DNA from: DASUFZ01 sp035541475
GTDB taxonomy: Bacteria > Myxococcota_A > UBA9160 > SMWR01
Reading direction: 5' to 3'
DNA: 64,000 nt
Assembly (NCBI GenBank): GCA_035541475.1
Contig: DATKND010000082.1
Coordinates: forward strand, 1 to 64,000
Below the pieces are notes generated by a model. That model saw only the letters and a list, made by a program, of their open reading frames with translations. It was not told where the DNA came from and searched no databases. A program made the position numbers and the translations under genes. Positions 43,615 through 50,478 of the stretch are shown here, piece after piece; position 1 is the stretch's first letter, and each line of letters begins with the position of its first letter.

Positions 43615-44805
43615 TCAGGGCCTCACCACGAGGGGCCGCGCCGCCTCGCGCGCAGGCGGCTCGCGCAGGATCGGAGCGAGCCACGTCTCGACGAACGCGC
43701 GCGCAGGCAGCACGCGCGAGTCATCGGACTCGCGCAGCGCCTTCGCGGCCGCCAGACACGCCCGCGCGTCATCCTCGCGGTCGCCCTTCCAGAAGAGGAA
43801 CGCGACCTCCTCGAGCCGCAGCGCGAGCAGCTCGCCGTTCTCGCCGCCCGCCAGCTCCTTCGCCGCCTCGTCGAGCGCGCGATCCTGCTGGTCGCCACGC
43901 GCCGCCTCCGACACCACCAGCACGCCCTCGCGCGACTGCGCGACGCGCAGCGCGAGCTCCTGCAGCGCGCGCGGCTCGGGCGGCCACGGGCCGATCGCGC
44001 CCTCGCGCACGAGTTCCGCCACGCGGCGCCCCGCCGCGATCGCCTCGGGCTCCGGCGCAAGCGCGGCGCGGGCCTGTTCGCCCGGCGTCCGAGCGTCCGG
44101 CTCGACCTCCGCGACGCGCGAGCGCCACTCCGCGAATCCGCGCGGCAGCGCGCGCGAAGCCGGATGGTGTGCGGCCGCGCGCGCGACCAGCGCGCGCGCC
44201 GTCGCGGGCGACACCGCGACGCTCGTCTGTCCCTCGCCGCGCGCCGACTCGCGCAGCCAGCGGCGGATGTCGCGCCGCGCGGCCGAGAGCACCTCGAAGT
44301 CGAGCACGCCGCGCGCGTCGTCGATCACGATCTGGAAGAGGCGGACGCCGCCGCCCGGATGCGACGTCGCGAGCGCGACGACGCGCGCGCCGCGCGGGTC
44401 GAGCGCCGTGATGCGCGCCTCGTCGATCGCGTCGGAGAGCGAGGGCAAGGTGGCGACGCGCGCGGTCGGCGCGTCGGGCGGCGGCGCGACGCCGCGCGTG
44501 CGGAGCCCGTGGACGATGCGGCGCAGGATCTTGCGCGCGGACTTCGGCAACGACCTCTCGTCCAGCGCGAGGAGCGCCGCGCCCGCGCCCTCGGCATCCT
44601 GCGCCCAGGAGGCGGCCAGCTCCTCGCCGGCGGCGGGCTCGTTCGCGAGCAACCACGCGAGCACGCGCACGCGAGCGGGCGGGTCGAGACTCTCGGCGAG
44701 GCGCGACGGATCGCCGTTGGCCGGACGGATCGCATCGGCGTCGCGGCGCAACGCCTGCGCGGCGCGCTCGAGCGCCTCGGGCAGCCCTCTCTGCGCCCCG
44801 CTCAT
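43615..44805 (-). CDS. Hypothetical Ala/Arg-rich protein, 396 residues
   Basis: The protein is mostly helical, with a central beta segment (ARVVALATSHPGGGVRLFQIVIDD, about residues 140-163) and helical C-terminal repeats (LRLEEVAFLFWKGDREDDARACLAAAKALRES). No signal peptide or membrane segment is seen. The ATG at 44805 overlaps the cutA stop by 4 nt (ATGA). I do not recognise the family. Confidence 0.65.
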   Translation of the reverse strand: MSGAQRGLPEALERAAQALRRDADAIRPANGDPSRLAESLDPPARVRVLAWLLANEPAAGEELAASWAQDAEGAGAALLALDERSLPKSARKILRRIVHGLRTRGVAPPPDAPTARVATLPSLSDAIDEARITALDPRGARVVALATSHPGGGVRLFQIVIDDARGVLDFEVLSAARRDIRRWLRESARGEGQTSVAVSPATARALVARAAAHHPASRALPRGFAEWRSRVAEVEPDARTPGEQARAALAPEPEAIAAGRRVAELVREGAIGPWPPEPRALQELALRVAQSREGVLVVSEAARGDQQDRALDEAAKELAGGENGELLALRLEEVAFLFWKGDREDDARACLAAAKALRESDDSRVLPARAFVETWLAPILREPPAREAARPLVVRP

Positions 44806-45122
44806 CGCGACTCCGCGATCACCCATCGCAGGTACGCTCGGCTGCCGTCCGTCACGGGCAGTGCCACGACCTCTGGAAGTTCGTAAGGATGGAGGGCACG
44901 CACGCGCGCCGCCAGCGCGCCCGCGCGCTCGGCCCGCGTCTTCGCGACCAGCATCACCTCGGACGCCTCCTCCACCGCTCCCTTCCAGCGGTAGATCGAG
45001 CGCACGCCCGGCAGCAGGTTGACGCAGGCGGCCAGCCGTTCCTCGACCAGCGCGCGCGCGATCCGCCGCCCGGTCTCCTCGTCCGGCGCGGTCACGAGGA
45101 GCGCCACCACGTCCTCCTTCAC
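44802..45122 (-). CDS. cutA: CutA1 divalent-ion tolerance protein
   Basis: A small trimeric PII-like protein linked to copper tolerance, 106 residues. Family landmarks are VTAPDEETGRRIARALVEERLAAC, IYRWKG, VMLVAKT and HPYELPEVVALPV. The GTG at 45122 overlaps the dGTPase stop (GTGA) and its own stop overlaps the next ATG (ATGA), so all three are translationally coupled. Confidence 0.93.
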   Translation of the reverse strand: MKEDVVALLVTAPDEETGRRIARALVEERLAACVNLLPGVRSIYRWKGAVEEASEVMLVAKTRAERAGALAARVRALHPYELPEVVALPVTDGSRAYLRWVIAESR

Positions 45123-46267
45123 GACGCCTCCGCCAGGCGCCGCTGCTCGGAGAGCGCGAAGCGGTCCGTCATGCCCGCGATGTAGTCGGCGATCGCGCGC
45201 TCGTGACCGTCGGGCTCGAAGCGCTCGCGCACCGTCTGCGGCAGGCGCCCGGCGTCCGCCGCATACGCCTCGAAGAGCTCGCCGATCACGCCCTCGGCCG
45301 GCGCATTCATCTCGAGCACGCGCGGGTGGTGATAGAGGCGCTCGGACAGGAAGCGCTTCAGCGCGAGGAAGCGCGCCGCCGTCTCGGGCGAGAAGCCGAT
45401 CAGTGTCTCGCGGCACTGGCGGACCGCGTCGATGCTGCGCGCGCCGGAGCGCGCGATGCGCTCCGCGCTCGCCTCGGCGAGGTCGCCGACGAGCGCGTTG
45501 ATCAGCGCGACGATGGTCTGCGCGTGCAGCATGCGCTCGGACGTCGCGCCGACGCGCAACTGCGTCGCCGCGAGCGTGTCGCGCCAGAGCGGCACGGCGT
45601 CGAGATCCGATGCGTCGAGGAGGCCCGAGCGCAGGCCGTCGTCGATGTCGTGGTTCGTGTAGGCGATCTCGTCGGCCTTGTCGGCGAGCTGCGCCTCGAG
45701 GCCCCGCTGTGGGGTCGCCTCCGGGACGGGGAGGGGGTGATCCCAGTGGCAGCCGTGCTTCAGGATTCCCTCGCGGCTCTCGTAGGTGAGGTTCAGGCCG
45801 CGGAAGCTCGGGTAGCGCTCCTCCAGCCAGTCGACGACGCGCAGGCTCTGGCGGTTGTGGTCGAAGCCGCCGTAGGGCTTCATCAGCCGCGCGAGCACGC
45901 GCTCGCCCGCGTGACCGAACGGCGTGTGGCCGAGGTCGTGCGAGAGCGCGATCGCCTCCGCGAGCTCTTCGTTGAGCCGCAGCATGCGGGCCAGGGTGCG
46001 CGACATCTGGCTCGCCTCGAGGCTGTGCGTCAGGCGATTGCGGTAGTGGTCGCCCTCGTGCGGCACGAAGACCTGCGTCTTGTACTCGAGCCGGCGGAAG
46101 GCGCGAGAGTGGACGATGCGGTCGCGGTCGCGCTGGTAGGCCGTGCGATACGGATGCTCGGACTCGGGAAACAGCCGCCCGCGCGACGCGGCGCTGTGCG
46201 CGGCGACCGGCGCCAGTCGCTCGTCCTCCTCGCGCTCGAAACGCTCGCGGGTGCGAAGAGCGCTCAT
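45119..46267 (-). CDS. dgt: Deoxyguanosinetriphosphate triphosphohydrolase-like protein (HD domain)
   Basis: The enzyme hydrolyses dNTP to deoxynucleoside and triphosphate. The 382 residues contain YRTAYQRDRDRIVHSRAFRRLEYKTQVF and the HD metal ligands in NRLTHSLEASQ, LSHDLGHTPFGHAGE and DEIAYTNHDIDD. The ATG at 46267 is preferred over longer frames because the family begins near there. It overlaps the small membrane-protein stop by 4 nt. Confidence 0.92.
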   Translation of the reverse strand: MSALRTRERFEREEDERLAPVAAHSAASRGRLFPESEHPYRTAYQRDRDRIVHSRAFRRLEYKTQVFVPHEGDHYRNRLTHSLEASQMSRTLARMLRLNEELAEAIALSHDLGHTPFGHAGERVLARLMKPYGGFDHNRQSLRVVDWLEERYPSFRGLNLTYESREGILKHGCHWDHPLPVPEATPQRGLEAQLADKADEIAYTNHDIDDGLRSGLLDASDLDAVPLWRDTLAATQLRVGATSERMLHAQTIVALINALVGDLAEASAERIARSGARSIDAVRQCRETLIGFSPETAARFLALKRFLSERLYHHPRVLEMNAPAEGVIGELFEAYAADAGRLPQTVRERFEPDGHERAIADYIAGMTDRFALSEQRRLAEAS

Positions 46268-46458
46268 CGCGTCGGCTCGGCGCTCTGGCGCGGCGCGGCG
46301 TCGCGCTGAGCCGCCTCGAGCACGCGCTCGAGCTGGTGGCGCGATTCGGCGTCGATGCGGTCGAGCGGCGCCGCCGATCGAGGTCCACCGCGCAGCGCCG
46401 CGAAGAGCGCGGCGCCGACCAGCGCCAGGCCGAGACCCAACCACAAGAAACGACGCAA
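46264..46458 (-). CDS. Small single-pass membrane protein
   Basis: The 64-residue product starts LRRFLWLGLGLALVGAALFA, one transmembrane helix, followed by a charged tail. A TTG at 46458 is chosen because GAGGAGCGAGGGAAGG lies directly before it. An upstream ATG at 46536 would add 26 very Arg-rich residues without a ribosome site. Its stop overlaps the dgt start. Function unknown; it heads the minus-strand run down to 38931. Confidence 0.5.
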   Translation of the reverse strand: MRRFLWLGLGLALVGAALFAALRGGPRSAAPLDRIDAESRHQLERVLEAAQRDAAPRQSAEPTR

Positions 46459-46637
46459 CCTTCCCTCGCTCCTCGAGTCCCATCGACCGCAGGGCGCCCG
46501 GGGGTTCGGGGCGGCTTCTGCGCGCCGTCGGCGCATCTCGCGTCGGCGCGGCACCAGTGGGTCGCGGGCGCGCCGAGAGTAGGAATGGCCCCCCAGGGTG
46601 TCAACCGGAACGCGAGCCCGGGGCCGAGTCGAGCGCC

Positions 46638-46643
46638 TAGACT
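46638..46643 (+). promoter_or_regulatory. -10 box of the class V aminotransferase gene
   Basis: TAGACT lies 7 nt before the GTG start, with no ribosome site, so the mRNA is probably leaderless. Confidence 0.45.
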
Positions 46644-46650
46644 GGGCAAC

Positions 46651-47763
46651 GTGTTCAGTGCGCGGCTCCCCCGTCGCCTCCTGCTCGGCCCCGGTCCCTC
46701 GAACGTCCACCCGCGCGTGCTGGCCGCGCTCTCGCAGCCTCTGGTCGGCCACCTCGATCCGGCGTTCCTGGCGCTCCTCGACGAGGTGCAGACGCGGCTG
46801 CGCGCCCTGTTCGCCACGCGCAACGCGCTGACCCTCCCGATCTCGGGCACCGGCAGCGCGGGCATGGAGGCCTGCTTCACGAATCTGGTCGAGGCGGACG
46901 ACGACGTGCTCATCGGCGTCGCCGGCGTCTTCGGCGAGCGCATGTGCGACCTCGCGCGTCGGCTCGGCGCGCGGCTCCACCGCGTCGACGCCGAGCCCGG
47001 CAGCGCGCTCGATCCTTCCGCGATGGCCGACGCGATCGGCCGCGTACGCCCGAAGCTCGTCGCCTTCGTGCACGGCGAGACCTCGACCGGCGTGCTGCAG
47101 CCGGTTCCGGAGATCGCGGCGTCGGCGCGCGCGGCCGGCGCGCTGGTGCTGCTCGACTGCGTCACGACGCTCGGCGGCGTGCCGGTCGAGATCGACGCCT
47201 GGGGCATCGACGCCGCCTACAGCGCCACGCAGAAGTGTCTCGCGTGTCCGCCGGGGCTCTCGCCGTTCACGTTCAGCGAGCGCGCGCTCGCTCGCGTCCG
47301 CGCGCGCCACACGCCGACGCCTTCCTGGTACTTCGACGTGAGCCTGCTCGCCTCCTACTACGGGAGCGAGCGAGTCTACCACCACACCGCGCCGATCTCG
47401 TCGATCGTCGCGCTCGCCGAGTCGCTGCGCATGCTCGACGAGGAAGGCATCGCGGTGCGCGTCGCCCGTCACTGCGTCGCGTCGGAGGCGCTGATCGAGG
47501 CGCTGCGGCCGCTGGGCTTCTTGCCACTCGTCGAGGAGCCGTGGCGGCTGCCGCCGCTGACCTCGCTGCGCCTGCCGGAGACCGTCGTCGCGCGCGGCGA
47601 GGCCGCCGTCCGCCGCGAGCTGCTGACGCGCTTCGGCATCGAGGTCGGCGGCGGACTCGGCAAGCTCGCGGGACAGATCTGGCGCGTCGGCCTGATGGGA
47701 GAGAACGCGCGCGTGATCCACGTCGAGGCGCTGCGCTTCGCGCTCGAGCGCCTGCTGGCCTGA
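46651..47763 (+). CDS. Class V aminotransferase (alanine-glyoxylate/serine-pyruvate type)
   Basis: A PLP enzyme of 370 residues. The opening RRLLLGPGPSNVHPRVLAA and the GHLDPAF segment are characteristic of the alanine-glyoxylate aminotransferase group. The PLP lysine is in SATQKCLACPPGL (about residue 193), and HGETSTGV and LLDCVTTLGG complete the site. It may transaminate glyoxylate, serine or ureidoglycine. The GTG at 46651 is leaderless-like. Confidence 0.9.
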   Translation: MFSARLPRRLLLGPGPSNVHPRVLAALSQPLVGHLDPAFLALLDEVQTRLRALFATRNALTLPISGTGSAGMEACFTNLVEADDDVLIGVAGVFGERMCDLARRLGARLHRVDAEPGSALDPSAMADAIGRVRPKLVAFVHGETSTGVLQPVPEIAASARAAGALVLLDCVTTLGGVPVEIDAWGIDAAYSATQKCLACPPGLSPFTFSERALARVRARHTPTPSWYFDVSLLASYYGSERVYHHTAPISSIVALAESLRMLDEEGIAVRVARHCVASEALIEALRPLGFLPLVEEPWRLPPLTSLRLPETVVARGEAAVRRELLTRFGIEVGGGLGKLAGQIWRVGLMGENARVIHVEALRFALERLLA

Positions 47764-47776
47764 TCGCCCCGCGGCG

Positions 47777-47806
47777 TTGACTCGCGCCGCGCGCTTCTGA
47801 TAGAAC
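47777..47806 (+). promoter_or_regulatory. Promoter of cobalamin riboswitch 1
   Basis: TTGACT (-35, 47777-47782) and TAGAAC (-10, 47801-47806) are separated by 18 bp. Transcription would start near 47813, just before the riboswitch. The second riboswitch has the same -35 and spacing. Confidence 0.65.
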
Positions 47807-47810
47807 CGCG

Positions 47811-48032
47811 GGGTTCGGAAGCAGGTGTCCTCCGCCGCGGACCGCCGGGGCGGAGGCGGATCCCGGCGGCGGAGGTCGCAGCGCGGGGTCTGCGGGAAGC
47901 CGGTGAGAAGCCGGCGCGAGCCCGTCGCTGTAACCGGGGACGTTCACCGACAGACGCCACTGGTGCGCTGCACCGGGAAGGCTCGGTGATCGGGTGATCC
48001 GGGAGCCAGAAGACCGGCCTGCTTCGCGTGAT
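47811..48032 (+). promoter_or_regulatory. Cobalamin (adenosylcobalamin-type) riboswitch 1
   Basis: The closing helix P1 pairs GAAGCAGG (47818-47825) with CCTGCTTC (48018-48025). Conserved core elements are the GGGAAGCCGGTG / AGCCGGCGCGAGCCCG block followed by CGCTGTAACC (about 47894-47937), GCCACTGG (47956-47963), GGGAAGG, and AGCCAGAAGACCGGCC (48004-48019). It lies 43 nt upstream of a DUF4465-like PEP-CTERM gene, so B12 is expected to switch off that surface protein. Confidence 0.92.
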
Positions 48033-48074
48033 CCCACCCGGATGCCCGGAAGCGGCGTCCTCTGGAGAACCGCC

Positions 48075-48896
48075 ATGCGACACCGCGCGCTTCGCGCCCT
48101 CGCTCCGTGCTGCACCCTGCTCTGCTCGTTGGCCTCCCATGCCCTCACGATCGACTTCGAAGACGTGGGCGCAGGTCTGCCGATCGGCGGCGATTTCTTC
48201 TACGACGGCCACAGCGCGAGCCCCGCGCCGACCGATTGGACCTCGGGCGGTGCCACCTTCAACAACGAGTTCTCGAACTTCGGCGGCGGATGCTGCTGGC
48301 AGGGCTTCGGTTATTCGCAGACCACCGACACGACGACGACCGGCCCCGCCAATCAGATGAGCGCGATCGCGGGCGGCGGCGCCGGCGGCAGCGCGACCTA
48401 CGCGGTCGGCTTCACCGGTGGCGCGGCCGGCGGAGGCGGGATCAGCACGATCACCTTTGGCGCGGACGTGACGCCGGAGAGCGTATGGATCACCAACACG
48501 ACCTGGGCCGCGATCTCGATGCAGCAGGGCGACGCCTTCGCCAAAAAGTTCGGCGGCGCGAGCGGGAACGATCCCGACTTTCTCCGGCTCACGATCACCG
48601 GGCGCGATGCGCTCGGCGCGGCGGTCGGCTCGGTCGACTTCTACCTCGCCGACTACCGCTTCACCGACAACGCGCAGGACTACATCGTGCTCGACTGGAC
48701 GCGCGTCGATCTCTCGTCGCTCGGCACGGTCCGGTCGCTCGACATGAGCCTCGACTCGAGCGACGTGTCGTTCGGGTTCCTGAACACGCCGGCCTACTTC
48801 GCACTCGATGATCTCGTGGTCGTGCCGGAGCCGGGCACGGGCGCGCTGCTCGCGTGCGGAGTCGCCGTCCTCGCGGCGCGGCGTCGACGCGCCTGA
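48075..48896 (+). CDS. DUF4465-like PEP-CTERM surface protein under cobalamin riboswitch control
   Basis: The 273-residue protein has a signal peptide (to about residue 24), then a beta-sandwich-like region beginning LTIDFEDVGAG. It contains WTSGGATFNNEFSNFGGGCCWQGFGYSQTTD, STYAVGF-type strands, SVWITNTTWAAISMQQGD and FYLADYRF, which together resemble DUF4465. It ends with a PEP-CTERM tag (VPEPGTGALLACGVAVLAARRRR). GGAGA precedes the ATG. The cobalamin riboswitch and the convergent btuB operon suggest a role in capturing corrinoids at the surface. DUF4465 assignment is from memory of the family. Confidence 0.78.
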   Translation: MRHRALRALAPCCTLLCSLASHALTIDFEDVGAGLPIGGDFFYDGHSASPAPTDWTSGGATFNNEFSNFGGGCCWQGFGYSQTTDTTTTGPANQMSAIAGGGAGGSATYAVGFTGGAAGGGGISTITFGADVTPESVWITNTTWAAISMQQGDAFAKKFGGASGNDPDFLRLTITGRDALGAAVGSVDFYLADYRFTDNAQDYIVLDWTRVDLSSLGTVRSLDMSLDSSDVSFGFLNTPAYFALDDLVVVPEPGTGALLACGVAVLAARRRRA

Positions 48897-48903
48897 GCAG
48901 CGC

Positions 48904-50478
48904 TCACGGAGCTTCCACGCGAACCGCGCAGAGCTGCGCGTCGGGCAGACCGACGACGACGAGCACGTCGGGCCCCGTGTAGTCGAGGCCCGGCGCGCCC
49001 GGCCGGACGCGCAGCAGCGACGGCCCGCGCAGCAGCCCGAGCGACGAGAGCGGCTCGAAGAGCGGATCGCTGCCTCCGTCCGTGAAGCGCTCGGGCGGCA
49101 CGGGCACGGGCGGCGATCCCGAGAGATCCATGCGCACGCGCGCGAGCGTGCCGTCGCAGTAGTCGGTCGCAAGGGCCAGCGTGCCGGCGTCGTCGATCGC
49201 GACGTGCGTGTAGCCCTCGCACTGCGCGGGCGGCGGTCCGTCGGCGCGGTCGGGCAGCACGAGCGGCTGATCCGCGTCGAAGATGCGGGCGTCGGGGAAG
49301 CCGGCGGTGAGGCCGTCGAGCAGCGTGGGCGCGCCGTCGCCCTCGTAGAGTCGAGGATCCTCGAGCGGCGCGAGATCGATCGCGTAGAGCTCGCGGCGGG
49401 ACGAAGCGCCGAGGAGCCCGACGCGCCCGGTCGGGTCGATCGCGATGCGGTCGAACGAAGGGCCCGCGTAGCCGAGCGGAATGCTCGCCGCGATCCGAAG
49501 GCTCGCCGCGTCGATCACGTCGACCGCCGACGCCGTCATCACGTTGGCGCTACCCGAGCCGGCTCCGATCGCGCCCGTGACCGTCACGAGCACGAGCTCG
49601 CGTCCGGCGCGGGTCACGTAGTGCGTGACGCCGGTCGGGTTGAAGCCCGTCGTCCACAGGACCGGCGTCTCGGGATCCGGCGAGACGCGCAGCACGCCGC
49701 CCGCCGAATCGAAGTCGTAGACGAGCACCGTGCCGGGGTAGAAGCGCGCCTGACCGGAGCTCCGCAGGTTCGAGGTCGCGACGAACAGGTGCCCCGCGGC
49801 GAGGACCTTCCCGGCCGTCAGATTCGTGGTGAAGCTCGCGGGCGCGGCGGCGCAGCGCGAGTCCGCGGTGACGCGGATGCCACCCGAGTCGAGCGCGCCG
49901 CTGCCCGGGTAGACACAGGCGCGCGTCGAGATGGCCGTGCGCGGCGCCTCGACGCCATCCTGCGGCAGGAAGGGGTAGTCGGCCGCGGCGAAGGCCGGCG
50001 CGTCGGTGGGGTTCCGCACGAGCGCGCTGCGGAGCGCGCCGGTCGCCGGCTCCGCGAACAGCACCTCCTCGTAGTTGCTCGCGCTGATCAGCGCGAGATC
50101 CGGCGCCGGGATCGCGACCTCGCCCATCACCGGCGAGAGCGGGAAGAACCCGAGCGCCGAGCTGCGCGCCGAGTCGCCGAACCCGTCCCCGTCGCTGTCC
50201 TCGCCATCCGGCGGAATCGCTCCGACCGTCAGCACGCGCGGCCGGCTGGCGCGCAGATCGAAGCCGACCAGCGCGGGCGGCAGGAATTGCACGAGCGCCG
50301 CGTGATCGGCGTCGCCCGGGATCAGGTCGAAGCCCGAGGGCAACGATCCCGCCACCGGCGTGCAGCGCGCGTCGAGGATCGTGTCCTTCACGACGAGGCC
50401 GTCGCCGCCGCCGCCGGACCCCTCGCAGGCCAGCCCGAGCAGCGCCGCGGCGACGAGCGCGCCTCTCGTGCGCTTCAC
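48904..50478 (-). CDS. Propeller-like lipoprotein, BtuG analogue candidate
   Basis: The 524-residue product begins VKRTRGALVAAALLGLAC, with lipobox Cys at residue 18. The mature part shows spaced repeats of the type seen in YncE/BtuG propellers: ALVQFLPPALVGFDLRAS, LVVATSN-type strands, IDAASLRIAASIPLGYAGPSFDRIAIDP, HVAIDDAGTLALATDYCDGTLARVRMD. Bacteroides BtuG proteins are surface propeller lipoproteins that capture B12 and cap BtuB. Here the GTG start overlaps the btuB stop by 4 nt (GTGA), so the two are coupled. Ligand binding is an inference from context and fold pattern. Confidence 0.72.
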   Translation of the reverse strand: MKRTRGALVAAALLGLACEGSGGGGDGLVVKDTILDARCTPVAGSLPSGFDLIPGDADHAALVQFLPPALVGFDLRASRPRVLTVGAIPPDGEDSDGDGFGDSARSSALGFFPLSPVMGEVAIPAPDLALISASNYEEVLFAEPATGALRSALVRNPTDAPAFAAADYPFLPQDGVEAPRTAISTRACVYPGSGALDSGGIRVTADSRCAAAPASFTTNLTAGKVLAAGHLFVATSNLRSSGQARFYPGTVLVYDFDSAGGVLRVSPDPETPVLWTTGFNPTGVTHYVTRAGRELVLVTVTGAIGAGSGSANVMTASAVDVIDAASLRIAASIPLGYAGPSFDRIAIDPTGRVGLLGASSRRELYAIDLAPLEDPRLYEGDGAPTLLDGLTAGFPDARIFDADQPLVLPDRADGPPPAQCEGYTHVAIDDAGTLALATDYCDGTLARVRMDLSGSPPVPVPPERFTDGGSDPLFEPLSSLGLLRGPSLLRVRPGAPGLDYTGPDVLVVVGLPDAQLCAVRVEAP

